A DNA stretch of 13,542 nucleotides from an uncultured Collinsella sp. (lineage in GTDB: Bacteria > Actinomycetota > Coriobacteriia > Coriobacteriales > Coriobacteriaceae): NCBI GenBank assembly GCA_900544465.1, contig UQVT01000040.1, positions 1 to 13,542 of the forward strand. The letters run 5' to 3'. This document shows, piece after piece, positions 6,508 to 13,542 of the stretch (positions are counted from its first letter, which is position 1; each line of letters starts with the position of its first letter). The notes under the pieces were generated by a model. The model saw nothing but the letters and a program-made list of their open reading frames with translations, searched no databases and was not told the origin of the DNA. Made by a program: the position numbers and the translations under genes.

Positions 6508-9503
6508 GCTGGGGGTACCCCGTTCGTCGCCGCGGCCTCCGGTTCCACTTTTCGCTGAATTTCGCTCAAAAGCTCGGCTGCGACTTCGCTGCTTTTGAAA
6601 CGAATGCTGCAGTCTTCTTTCTTTGGGAAAGCCAGCAACGGAATAGCTCCGTACCAGACAGTTTCCTCGTCAATCACTGATGCGCACAGGCGTCCTTCGG
6701 CTTTGATGAGATAGTTGACGTTCATCTCGGCAAAAATCGCTTTCACGTCATCGCGTGGAGTTGAAGCAATAGAAATCTCAAGGGCAATTCCACGGGTAGC
6801 GGCATCCGCGAGTGCAGCGGCGAGCTTTTCAAGGCATGCGGCGGACGCGTAGGGTGCGGCAATAAAAATGCTTTTCGATGCGTTCTCGATGTCATTCACT
6901 AAAGCCTCCACGGCTCTTGCCGACCTAACGAGGATGTTTCGATCGTCCTGTCTGTTGTCGTTTGCCGCAAAGACTTCATACCCCAGCTTGGCGTAGGTCT
7001 TGAGCCTCTTTTGGTACATGCGCGCGAACATGGGTATCGACAGGTCAACATAGTCGAATATCTCAACCCGCTGTTTGCCCTCGTGGCTTCTGTGTAGCCT
7101 ACCTGCCTGCTGCGTTATGCTGCCGTCCCAAGATATTGGAGTGGCAATGAGCAAAGTGTCAAGGTAAGACAGGTCGAAGCCCTCGCCCAGAAGACTTTCA
7201 GTTGCGACGATGATTCGATGATCATGCTCAAAGCTGGGAAGACTCTTCAGTATTGCTTTTCTTTCTTTGGCGTCGATTTCTCCGGTTAAGAGTATGGGTT
7301 CGTGTCCACGGCTTTGAAGTAGCCTGCATAGCTCTTCGGCATGCTTTTTTCTTTTAGATAGCACAAGCGGATGCCGGCCGTTTGATGCGGCCTCGAGGGC
7401 GTCCTCGATAATTGCTTCGTTTCTCGCGGCGTGTACACACAGGAGATCGAGAATTTGGTTAAAGGATGCTCCTGGTCCGTAGGTGGGTAATCGAATTCCG
7501 GTGAAACGCGGTCTAACAATGCGCTGAATCCCCTGTTGGATTGCTTGCGTTTTTGGATCGACGACATAGCGAACCGGGCCGCAGAGCATCGAGAGTGCCC
7601 GCGTGAGTCCGTCCGAACGCTCGGGCGTTGCGGAAAGGCCATATACATATTTGGCAGGAGCGGACTTGAGGACAAGCTCAAGCTGTGGCGCGGCCGCATG
7701 GTGGCATTCGTCACAGATGATGAGACTGTAATCGCGAACGAACTCCTTGGCTAATGACTCGCCGGTTTGGGGATCCTTGCCGGATAGCGACTGGAATGAA
7801 GCAATGTCGATGAGACGGCTTATGGCGGTCTTGCCTCCTCCGATTTGCCCAATGAGCGGAGGCTGTCTTTTGCTGATTCGTCCCTTTGGGGTTCGGACGG
7901 GCTCTCTGTTGTCCGTGATGTCGAGAAATCGTTCGAGTTGGGATTTCCATTGGGCAATGAGCGCAGTTTTAGGAACGATGACGAGCGTTGGAAGACCAAT
8001 GGCAGCAATAAGATAAGCTCCGATGACGGTTTTGCCGAACCCCGTCGGTGCGGACATGATCCCGTCTTCATAGCTGAGCATCTGTTCAGCGACAATTTGC
8101 TGTTCAGGGCGAAGAGTCCCTTTAAATGCCATCGCAATTGGATGGCTCGACTTGCGTTTGTCTGAATAGTGGGCAGAAACGCCGGCTTCTTGAAGCAGCC
8201 GCTCAAGTTGAACCTTGCAGCCTCTGGGAATCGCGACGTAGCCATCTCTAAGTTCGCTGAGGTCTATGAACCGCGGTTTGCCGAATACCGATTGATGCAT
8301 AGATTGTGCGCGGAAGAATTCTGGGTTGGCAAATGTTGCAAGCCTGCGGACTTCCATTTGAGCTGCGGGACTCAGAGATTTTTCGGGGATATAGAGCATA
8401 TCGGTCTGCGTGACGGACAGCGATGACGGGAAGTCCCGCGGTGTGAGCGGAAGCCGCTTTCGCAGTCTCTGGGAATGTGGCACACCGGTGTTTGCCGCCG
8501 CAACAGCTGCTATTCCATGTGACCTATTTTCGATGCTCTCGATCAGATTTTGCACCGTCACGCGCGGGATTAACTGGATTTGCGAAAGGTAAAGCCATTG
8601 ATCGGGAAAGGGCTCAAATTGCTCGTCAACAAATACGCTGTTCCCTTTTCGCTGCGCTTTTCCTTGAAAAGGCAGCGCTATGAGATTTCCAAAGCCGCCC
8701 TCAGGAATGGTGGACTGCGCGGGCAGCATTCGGTCAAATGCTTTGAAGGTGATTGTCTTGTTCAGTATCGCCGCTTCGGTGATAAGGCTGCTTCCAAAAT
8801 CTCGTGCGGTCTTTGCGCTGACGAGCTCTAGGAAGAAAAACCAGACATGTGCGCCGTCGCCCGATCTCGATCGCTCAACTGCGACATCGATTCCGTGGCT
8901 TTTTGCGACATGTCGAATGGCTTTCGTCGCTTCTTTCCAATCGGCTCCGTCAAAATCGATGACCAGGACTTTCGTGTTACTGTCTTTATCGAGCACATAT
9001 TGGCCTATAACGTCTCGAAGCCTATCGTCATTGCCTCTGAAATGGGCGATGATCGCGGCATCGCTCAACTCGGGGAAGACGCGGCTGCTGCATTCCGTGC
9101 ATTTGACTCTCTGGTGGCTTGCTTTGGGGCAAATGCCTGACTTCCACTCATTTGCGCAGGCGGGCGTATAGCCAATTCCTCCGTCTTTTCTGCGGTACCC
9201 ATGAGCGTAGACATCTTTGCGACCAGTAAAGAGATTGCGGAAGAGCTCGAGTTTGTCGCGCGCTGGGCTTGCGCTGGTGACGATATCTTCGATCTGCGCC
9301 CGTCTATCGAAAGAATCGCCAGCTTTCTCCCATTCTTCCAGCGTTGTATAACGGATGTCTGGACCGCTGCTGCAGATAACGATTTGCTTGCACGGATCCG
9401 AAGCGTGGACGACCGTTTTATTGAATTTGAATAGGGCGCTCCCGAAAAGGGCGTATTGATGCGTGCCGTTGCTCATTTGAAAGCCATTCTTATCAGCGTT
9501 CAT
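6492..9503 (-). CDS. TOTE-type primase / SF2 helicase / PLD-like fusion protein
   Basis: A 1003-residue protein in three parts. Residues about 80-315 resemble the archaeo-eukaryotic primase-polymerase domain of TOTE conflict systems: a four-Cys zinc site (117, 125, 135, 138), metal motif Asp183/Asp185 in VIDFD, SGDGAHVWFFF with His219, and Asp257. Residues about 460-830 are a superfamily 2 helicase: APTGFGKT at 485-492, DECH at 598-601, SAT at 624-626, and QAGRLHR at 799-805. The C-terminus, about 870-985, resembles a PLD-nuclease-like domain (IAAPYAS, VIDEETVWYG), but the HxK catalytic motif is not seen. It probably acts on foreign or damaged DNA; a defence role is inferred. Start ATG 9503 has no clear ribosome site, and ATG 9476 is an alternative. 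GC is visibly lower than in neighbours. Confidence 0.88.
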   Translation of the reverse strand: MNADKNGFQMSNGTHQYALFGSALFKFNKTVVHASDPCKQIVICSSGPDIRYTTLEEWEKAGDSFDRRAQIEDIVTSASPARDKLELFRNLFTGRKDVYAHGYRRKDGGIGYTPACANEWKSGICPKASHQRVKCTECSSRVFPELSDAAIIAHFRGNDDRLRDVIGQYVLDKDSNTKVLVIDFDGADWKEATKAIRHVAKSHGIDVAVERSRSGDGAHVWFFFLELVSAKTARDFGSSLITEAAILNKTITFKAFDRMLPAQSTIPEGGFGNLIALPFQGKAQRKGNSVFVDEQFEPFPDQWLYLSQIQLIPRVTVQNLIESIENRSHGIAAVAAANTGVPHSQRLRKRLPLTPRDFPSSLSVTQTDMLYIPEKSLSPAAQMEVRRLATFANPEFFRAQSMHQSVFGKPRFIDLSELRDGYVAIPRGCKVQLERLLQEAGVSAHYSDKRKSSHPIAMAFKGTLRPEQQIVAEQMLSYEDGIMSAPTGFGKTVIGAYLIAAIGLPTLVIVPKTALIAQWKSQLERFLDITDNREPVRTPKGRISKRQPPLIGQIGGGKTAISRLIDIASFQSLSGKDPQTGESLAKEFVRDYSLIICDECHHAAAPQLELVLKSAPAKYVYGLSATPERSDGLTRALSMLCGPVRYVVDPKTQAIQQGIQRIVRPRFTGIRLPTYGPGASFNQILDLLCVHAARNEAIIEDALEAASNGRHPLVLSKRKKHAEELCRLLQSRGHEPILLTGEIDAKERKAILKSLPSFEHDHRIIVATESLLGEGFDLSYLDTLLIATPISWDGSITQQAGRLHRSHEGKQRVEIFDYVDLSIPMFARMYQKRLKTYAKLGYEVFAANDNRQDDRNILVRSARAVEALVNDIENASKSIFIAAPYASAACLEKLAAALADAATRGIALEISIASTPRDDVKAIFAEMNVNYLIKAEGRLCASVIDEETVWYGAIPLLAFPKKEDCSIRFKSSEVAAELLSEIQRKVEPEAAATNGVPPAVAVK

Positions 9504-9929
9504 TGGGATGAGGGTACGTCATTTCAGCTTTATGAGATACGCGACTTCGATTTTGGTTCGGTAATAGTGGGGTACCGATCCGTGAGTGGCAATCAGCCGG
9601 TGCCAAAACGTGCGGCGGCTGTTGTTAAAGGTTTTTGACGGCTATGGGGCGGGTTGGCGGCGTGGGGAGGGGTTTTCGAATGACCCCGTGGTCAAATAAC
9701 GTCAAATGTGAGTACTGCTGTTAATGTAGTCTCATAATATTTGGCAAGAATAGAATACCAATTCGACATTATTCTATATATCTAACCCACCAAACACGGC
9801 ATTTTGAGCATTTTGAGCCTTGGCAAGGCGTGAAATTAATCGAAACGATCGATTCCGGCGAGATTTTGCTGCTACTAATTTGGTGGCAGTACTCATATTT
9901 GCCATTTTTGTCCAGTGGGTACCGCGAGG
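9504..9929. other. AT-rich non-coding stretch upstream of the primase-helicase
   Basis: No gene is supported. This stretch should include the promoter of the minus-strand helicase gene, but I cannot point to a convincing one. From about 9690 the DNA becomes clearly AT-rich and holds a 199-bp inverted-repeat unit, a tandem GCATTTTGA pair at 9799-9816 and the palindrome CCTTGGCAAGG near 9818-9828. A 60-codon plus-strand frame starting at 9456 overlaps the helicase start and has no coding signature. Confidence 0.5.
9703..9901. repeat. 199-bp unit bounded by 16-bp inverted repeats (MITE-like)
   Basis: CAAATGTGAGTACTGC at 9703-9718 is matched in inverted orientation by GCAGTACTCATATTTG at 9886-9901; only one position departs from perfect pairing (a G-T pair). 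Weaker similarity continues inward. The enclosed DNA is AT-rich and non-coding. This fits a small non-autonomous mobile element, although no target-site duplication is evident and I cannot see other copies. Confidence 0.5.
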
Positions 9930-10059
9930 GGGTCTGTTCGACTGGCCCAACGGCCCGGTGATGAGCGCCGGTATGATCAGCCCGCTCGATCCGGATCTGG
10001 TACACATTACTGACGACCTCAACGAGGCCGTCGACATCGCCCTGAGCGGGCTGATGTAG
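9930..10059 (+). pseudogene. Duplicated 3' end of the LOG gene (fragment)
   Basis: The sequence is homologous to 5575-5704, the last 130 bp of the LOG gene, with about 12 differences by eye. It still encodes the in-frame ending GLFDWPNGPVMSAGMISPLD and onward to the same stop. Most differences are silent (for example CTC/CTG, GTG/GTA, CAT/CAC, ATC/ATT), so the copy evolved as part of a working gene in another lineage, or has been separate for some time. It has no start of its own or upstream LOG sequence. It probably marks the far edge of an insertion at the LOG 3' end. Confidence 0.9.
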
Positions 10060-10071
10060 AGTAGCTAAAAT

Positions 10072-10131
10072 GGGACGGGGCTAAAAAGACTGGTCTGAAA
10101 CGTTTGATACCAGTCTTTTTAGCCCCGTCTC
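10072..10131. terminator. Strong bidirectional terminator hairpin
   Basis: The left arm 10072-10094 and the right arm 10109-10131 pair over 23 bp with a single G-T pair. The inner GACTGGT/ACCAGTC stem is flanked by AAAAA on the left and TTTTT on the right, the form of a bidirectional intrinsic terminator. It lies 12 bases after the stop of the LOG fragment, so it was probably the terminator of the original LOG gene. It could also end minus-strand transcripts from the DegV gene. Confidence 0.8.
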
Positions 10132-10147
10132 AAACGAACTGCTTCTA

Positions 10148-10214
10148 AGTTGCGGTGGAATAGGGATTGATTGGCGGCTAATAAGCCAAAAACAGTCCCT
10201 ATTCCACCGCAACT
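10148..10214. repeat. Palindromic repeat of the AGTTGCGGTG family, copy 3
   Basis: A 67-bp unit with a perfect 18-bp outer stem, AGTTGCGGTGGAATAGGG with CCCTATTCCACCGCAACT, and an inner TGGC/GCCA stem. Compared with copy 2 at 6441-6507 it differs at only three positions: the two partners of the inner pair, and one position in the outer stem that turns a G-T pair into G-C. It starts 13 bases past the stop of the minus-strand DegV gene. Confidence 0.85.
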
Positions 10215-10227
10215 GATGTGGGCGTCC

Positions 10228-11088
10228 CTAGTGAGTTGGCTGGTAGCGGGGGCAGTAGCTGATGGCGATGGCGTCGACGCCTACGTGGGTGGCGATGGTG
10301 CAGCCGATGGGGCCGGTGCCGGCGTCTACGTAATCCTGACCCGCGAGTGCCTCGTTGACAAGCTCCTGCTCCTCGGCGGCGCCGGTCGTGAGCACGCGCA
10401 CGCTGGAGCCCGGATACTCGGCCAAAAATGCGAGGCAATCGGCCATGGTGTTGGTAACGATGCGCTTGGCACCGCGGCCCTTTTTTATGGCCTTGATCTC
10501 GCCCGATTTCCACTCCGGCGAAACGGCCAGGCGAATGTTGAGCATTTGCGTGAGCTGGCCGGCGAGCTTGGGCGCGCGGCCGTTCTTAACGAGATTCTCG
10601 AGCGTGCGGGGAATCAGCAGCAGGTGGGCGTCGGGCAGCGTCGCGCGGATTTGCGCCTCGGTCTCGTCCAGGCTGCGGCCGTCCTCGCGCATGGCCAGCG
10701 CGTACTCCACCAGCAGGCCCTCGGCGCCCGAGCCGGTGCGCGAGTCGATGCAGCGCACGTCGAGCTCGTGCGTCTCGGCCGTCAGGCTGGCGTTGGCGTA
10801 GCAGGCGGACCACTCGCTGCACAGCGAGATAAAGATGGCGCTATCGTGGCCGTCGGCGCGCACGCGGTCAAAGAGTTCCTTGAACTCGCCGGCACTCGGC
10901 TGCGAGGTGTGCGGCAGCTGCTCGGAGCCGGCCATGCGGGCGACGTACTCTTGGGCGGTAATCTGCACCTGGTCGAGCAGGTCCTCGCCCTCGATAATCA
11001 CATGCAGCGGAATCACGTAAATGCCGAGCTCTTGGGCGCGGGCGGGGGAGATGTCCGACGTGGAGTCGGTTATGATGGCAAAAGACAT
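10228..11088 (-). CDS. DegV-family fatty-acid-binding protein (FakB-like)
   Basis: DegV proteins bind a fatty acid. The FakB members present it to the kinase FakA, which makes acyl-phosphate for phospholipid synthesis from exogenous fatty acids. The 286-residue product begins MSFAIITDSTSDIS, the family hallmark, and carries TSQPSAGEF at 61-69, the segment that helps hold the lipid carboxylate, then DSRTGSGAEG at 115-124 and a later PKLAGQLTQMLNIRLAVSP region typical of the second domain. I chose ATG 11088 because GAAAGGTG lies a few bases upstream and the fold begins there; an extension to 11145 adds only an Arg-rich tail. No fakA is in the window. Convergent with the LOG fragment and divergent from the HAD gene. 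Confidence 0.9.
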   Translation of the reverse strand: MSFAIITDSTSDISPARAQELGIYVIPLHVIIEGEDLLDQVQITAQEYVARMAGSEQLPHTSQPSAGEFKELFDRVRADGHDSAIFISLCSEWSACYANASLTAETHELDVRCIDSRTGSGAEGLLVEYALAMREDGRSLDETEAQIRATLPDAHLLLIPRTLENLVKNGRAPKLAGQLTQMLNIRLAVSPEWKSGEIKAIKKGRGAKRIVTNTMADCLAFLAEYPGSSVRVLTTGAAEEQELVNEALAGQDYVDAGTGPIGCTIATHVGVDAIAISYCPRYQPTH

Positions 11089-11244
11089 AATTGCACCTTT
11101 CGTTGGGGCGCGACGGCGCCGCCTTCTGAGAGCAAAGTGCGACAAGTATAGTGGAGTCGTTCCACATTTCTAGGTTCAATTGTTGAATAGTCAACAGTTT
11201 GAAGTGTCGGTGTGGAAATCGTCAACTGGGGAAGAGGGATGCCG
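11089..11244. promoter_or_regulatory. Divergent promoter region between degV-like and HAD genes
   Basis: On the minus strand TATACT (plus coordinates 11145-11150) is a good -10 candidate for the DegV gene, about 57 bases before its start, with no clear -35. An inverted repeat GTGGA-N5-TCCAC at 11151-11165 lies directly upstream of it, and TGTTGA-ATAG-TCAACA at 11181-11196 is a second palindrome of operator size. Either could bind a repressor shared by both genes. The evidence is sequence symmetry only. Confidence 0.4.
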
Positions 11245-11907
11245 ATGGAGGCGCTGGAGATATGCAAACGGCCGGTCGTGCTGTTTGATTTTGATGGCAC
11301 GGTGGCCGATACGGGTCGGGCGGTGATGACCTCGACGCGCAAGACGCTGGCTGCACGCGGGTTTTCGGAGGCGCAGATGGGTGACCTGCGTCGCATGATC
11401 GGGCCGCCCCTGTGGAAGAGTTTTCACGACTTTTATGGCTTCTCCCGCGAGGAGTCGCTTGTGGTGGCCGACGAGTACCGCGCCTTTTTTGACGAGCTGG
11501 GACCGGAGGAGTATCCCGTGTTTGACGGGATCCCCGAGCTGCTGGATGGGTTGGTCGCCCAGGGCAAGCGCTTGGCCGTGGCGACGTCGCGCATGGAGGC
11601 AAAGTGCATCGACATGGTGCGTGAGCTCGGGCTTTCTCAGTTTGAGGCGGTGGTTGGCATGAATCCGCCGCAGGGTCGCGAGACCAAGGCCGATTCGGTC
11701 CGCGACGCGTTGGCGGCCTTGGGTGCGGCCGCGGGCGATGCCGTGATGATCGGCGATCGCTTTAACGACGTCGAGGGCGCGCACGCGATGAGCGTGCCGT
11801 GCATTGGTATCTATTCGGGCGCGGCGGCGCCGGGCGAGCACGAGGCGGCGGGTGCCGATGCAGTGGTGCACTCGGTGGCCGAGCTTGCTAAACTTTTCGC
11901 TATATAG
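11245..11907 (+). CDS. HAD-superfamily phosphatase (phosphoglycolate phosphatase-like)
   Basis: HAD phosphatases hydrolyse small phosphate esters through an aspartyl-phosphate. All four motifs are present in the 220-residue product: DFDGT with nucleophile Asp15 and acid/base Asp17, ATS with Thr114/Ser115, Lys148, and GDRFND with Asp171 and Asp175. A helical cap of the Gph/PpaX type lies between motifs one and two (about residues 25-95). The true substrate cannot be told from sequence; 2-phosphoglycolate or pyrophosphate-like substrates are typical of relatives. The start is ambiguous: GAGGG sits best before ATG 11245, but ATG 11239 and a GTG at 11212 are in frame. The dipeptidase gene follows after 54 bases and may be co-transcribed. 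Confidence 0.88.
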   Translation: MEALEICKRPVVLFDFDGTVADTGRAVMTSTRKTLAARGFSEAQMGDLRRMIGPPLWKSFHDFYGFSREESLVVADEYRAFFDELGPEEYPVFDGIPELLDGLVAQGKRLAVATSRMEAKCIDMVRELGLSQFEAVVGMNPPQGRETKADSVRDALAALGAAAGDAVMIGDRFNDVEGAHAMSVPCIGIYSGAAAPGEHEAAGADAVVHSVAELAKLFAI

Positions 11908-11961
11908 GTATTTGATGTGAGGGGCGGGCACGCTCGCCGCTCATTGGTAAGGAGGTCGTCC

Positions 11962-13398
11962 ATGAATCAGGTGGAGCAGAGCGTTGCCGAGTATGTCGAC
12001 GAGGTCTGGGAGGATGTCGTCGCCGATATCGAGCAGCTGGTGAGTTATCCGTCCGTGGCAGTTTCTGCCGATGCGGAGCCCGGCGCGCCGTTTGGCCGCC
12101 CGGTCCGTGACGCGCTCGATTGCGCGCTCGGCATCGCGCAGAAGCTCGGCTATCAGACGAGCGACGACGAGGGCTATGTGGGAATCGCCGATATCCCGGG
12201 CCGCGGCGACAAACAGCTCGCGACTATCTGCCACGTGGACGTGGTTCCCGCCGGCCCTGGCTGGAACACCGACCCGTTCACCATGGAGCGCCGCGAGGGC
12301 TGGCTGCTCGGTCGCGGCGTGATTGACGACAAGGGCCCGGCGGTATTGTCACTCTACGCCGGCGCCTACTTGCTCAAGCACGGCATTGTTCCGCGCTACA
12401 CCTTCCGCGCGCTGCTGGGCTGCGATGAGGAAGTGGGCATGTCCGACGTTCACCATTATCTGGAGAACAACGCAGACCCCGACTTTTTGTTTACGCCCGA
12501 TGCCGAGTTCCCGGTCTGCAATGCTGAGAAGGGCCAGTTTGGGGCGACGTTCGTGAGCCCCAAGATCGACGGCGGGCGCATTGTGTCCTGGAGCGGTGCC
12601 GAGGCGAGCAACGCCATTCCGTCGCAGTCTATCTGCGAGCTCGCGATTGCCGCCGATGAGCTGCCGGCGCCGGTCGAGAATGCTGACCGCCTGGAGATCA
12701 CGGCTCTCGACAATGGTCATGTGCAGATTTTCGCCCACGGTATTGGCGGTCACGCCTCGATGCCCGAGGGGACGATCAATGCCGTCGGCCTGATCGTGTC
12801 GTATCTGCGCGAGGCCGAGGACGCGTTTGGTGCACGCGACGAGCGCCTGCTGACGCCTGCCGAGCACGAGTTCGTCAAGTTCCTGGCCTTTGTGCATGCG
12901 GATGCCTATGGTCGCGGCCTGGGTATCGACGCGACGAGCCCAGCGTTTGGCCCGCTTACCTGCAACGCTGGCGTCATCCGTGTGGCGGATGGCCATATCG
13001 AGCAGGTCATCGACGTGCGCTTCCCCGACAGCACGAGTGCCGATACCATCCGCGAGCAGCTCGAGCCGCTCGTGGGCCGTTTTGGCGTGACGTGCCGTGT
13101 GGGTCGTGCGAAGGTGCCGTTCTCGGTGTCTGCCGACGATCCGGCCGTGAAGGCGCTTATCGATACCTATAACGAGTTCACCGGCAAGCATGCCGAGCCC
13201 TTTGCCATGGGCGGCGGCACGTACGCGCGCAACTTTGCCCGCGCCGTCTCGTTTGGCCCCGAGGAGACCGGCCTGGAGCTGCCCGCATGGGGCGGCCAGA
13301 TGCACGGCCCCAACGAGTGCGCCAACGAGGAACAGCTCAAGCAGGCGCTCAAGATCTATATTGTTGCGATCCTCCGTTTGAATGAATTAGAGCTTTAG
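11962..13398 (+). CDS. pepV: M20-family dipeptidase (PepV-like)
   Basis: PepV-type metallopeptidases cut dipeptides such as Xaa-His and beta-Ala dipeptides in the cytoplasm with two zinc ions. The 478-residue length is normal for PepV and longer than succinyl-diaminopimelate desuccinylases. Zinc ligands and catalytic residues are visible: His91 and Asp93 (CHVDVVP), Asp122 (GVIDDKGP), catalytic Glu156 and ligand Glu157 (CDEEVGM), Asp180 (TPDAEFP) and His448 (MHGPNE). GIGGHASMPEGT in the lid domain carries the His that contacts substrate. There is no signal peptide. Start ATG 11962 has AAGGAGG six bases upstream. The gene may form an operon with the HAD gene, and a hairpin begins two bases beyond its stop. 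Confidence 0.93.
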   Translation: MNQVEQSVAEYVDEVWEDVVADIEQLVSYPSVAVSADAEPGAPFGRPVRDALDCALGIAQKLGYQTSDDEGYVGIADIPGRGDKQLATICHVDVVPAGPGWNTDPFTMERREGWLLGRGVIDDKGPAVLSLYAGAYLLKHGIVPRYTFRALLGCDEEVGMSDVHHYLENNADPDFLFTPDAEFPVCNAEKGQFGATFVSPKIDGGRIVSWSGAEASNAIPSQSICELAIAADELPAPVENADRLEITALDNGHVQIFAHGIGGHASMPEGTINAVGLIVSYLREAEDAFGARDERLLTPAEHEFVKFLAFVHADAYGRGLGIDATSPAFGPLTCNAGVIRVADGHIEQVIDVRFPDSTSADTIREQLEPLVGRFGVTCRVGRAKVPFSVSADDPAVKALIDTYNEFTGKHAEPFAMGGGTYARNFARAVSFGPEETGLELPAWGGQMHGPNECANEEQLKQALKIYIVAILRLNELEL

Positions 13399-13399
13399 G

Positions 13400-13427
13400 G
13401 TTACGCGGTTTTACCAAACCGCGTAAC
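13400..13427 (+). terminator. 12-bp perfect hairpin right after the dipeptidase stop
   Basis: GTTACGCGGTTT and AAACCGCGTAAC around the loop TACC, identical to 3212-3239. It starts one base after the TAG stop. No T tract follows. Its placement directly at the end of two unrelated genes suggests a role at mRNA 3' ends, or a preferred insertion point. Confidence 0.55.
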
Positions 13428-13542
13428 AGCTCGACGCTGCAAACGCCCCCAAGCGGCAATCTGACGTTCAATCGTCGGTCGCGTACAAAAGTACGCTTCC
13501 CTCCTCTTTCACGTCACCTTGCTCGCTTAGGGGCGTTTTCGC
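13400..13542 (+). repeat. Stem-loop repeat (copy C), different stem sequences, same core
   Basis: After the leading hairpin and linker GCTCGACGCTGC, the outer stem pairs AAACGCCCC (13441-13449) with GGGGCGTTT (13530-13538) and AAGCG (13451-13455) with CGCTT (13524-13528). The core strands CAATCTGACGTTCAA (13457-13471) and TTTCACGTCACCTTG (13507-13521) are identical to those of the copy at 3212-3357. The inner hairpin is GCGTAC (13481-13486) with GTACGC (13491-13496), loop AAAA. Outer and inner stems share no sequence with the other copy but keep the same arrangement. The window ends here, so the 3' boundary is not seen. Confidence 0.85.

Noticed and set aside
9456..9638. Possible 60-residue plus-strand peptide near the helicase start
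   Set aside because: It overlaps the helicase coding start on the opposite strand, with no ribosome site or coding signature.
9820..10059. Plus-strand frame of 79 codons ending in the LOG-like sequence, considered as a small gene
   Set aside because: Only the last 43 or so codons resemble LOG. The first part comes from the AT-rich inverted-repeat unit, so the frame is a chance joining upstream of a gene fragment.
10171..11151. Plus-strand open frame of 326 codons opposite the DegV gene
   Set aside because: It is antisense to a clear DegV protein, begins inside a palindromic repeat and gives a low-complexity product.
12349..13305. Minus-strand open frame of 318 codons opposite the dipeptidase
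   Set aside because: Shadow of the M20 peptidase gene, whose zinc ligands are all in place on the plus strand.

Overview
The window looks like a high-GC chromosome segment from a gut coriobacterium, most likely Collinsella or a close relative. This is inferred from the GC-rich codon use, the gene set and the gene-end repeats, and was not checked against a database. It mixes ordinary housekeeping genes with a lower-GC accessory block, and almost every gene end carries a palindromic repeat.

Layout. 1-350: tail of a stem-loop repeat, short GGGGAC-type repeats and a 66-bp palindrome. 351-2120 (-): long coiled-coil protein with a C-terminal membrane anchor. 2409-3209 (+): SDR oxidoreductase that I recognise as 12-alpha-hydroxysteroid dehydrogenase-like (bile acid metabolism). 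3212-3357: full copy of the stem-loop repeat. 3593-4732 (+): tRNA-guanine transglycosylase. 4946-5704 (+): LOG-family nucleoside-monophosphate phosphoribohydrolase. 5737-6427 (+): DinJ/YafQ-type toxin-antitoxin module with its operator. 6492-9503 (-): large protein combining a TOTE-type archaeo-eukaryotic primase domain, an SF2 helicase and a degenerate PLD-like domain. 9504-9929: AT-rich non-coding DNA with a 199-bp inverted-repeat unit. 9930-10059: a second, diverged copy of the last 130 bp of the LOG gene. 10228-11088 (-): DegV/FakB-type fatty-acid-binding protein. 11245-11907 (+): HAD phosphatase. 11962-13398 (+): M20 dipeptidase (PepV-like). 13400-13542: another stem-loop repeat with different stem sequences.

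The toxin-antitoxin pair and the primase-helicase lie between the intact LOG gene and the duplicated LOG 3' end. This suggests one accessory insertion that targeted or recombined at the LOG 3' end and stranded the original gene end with its terminator. No integrase or transposase gene is present in the window.

The least explained signal is a stem-loop repeat found at 1-55, 3212-3357 and 13400-13542. It has an invariant paired core (TGACGT/ACGTCA flanked by small symmetric internal loops), while its outer stem and inner hairpin differ between subtypes yet stay base-paired. A second palindrome family (258-323, 6441-6507, 10148-10214) shows compensatory changes too. Both families sit at gene ends and behave like conserved nucleic-acid folds rather than conserved sequences.
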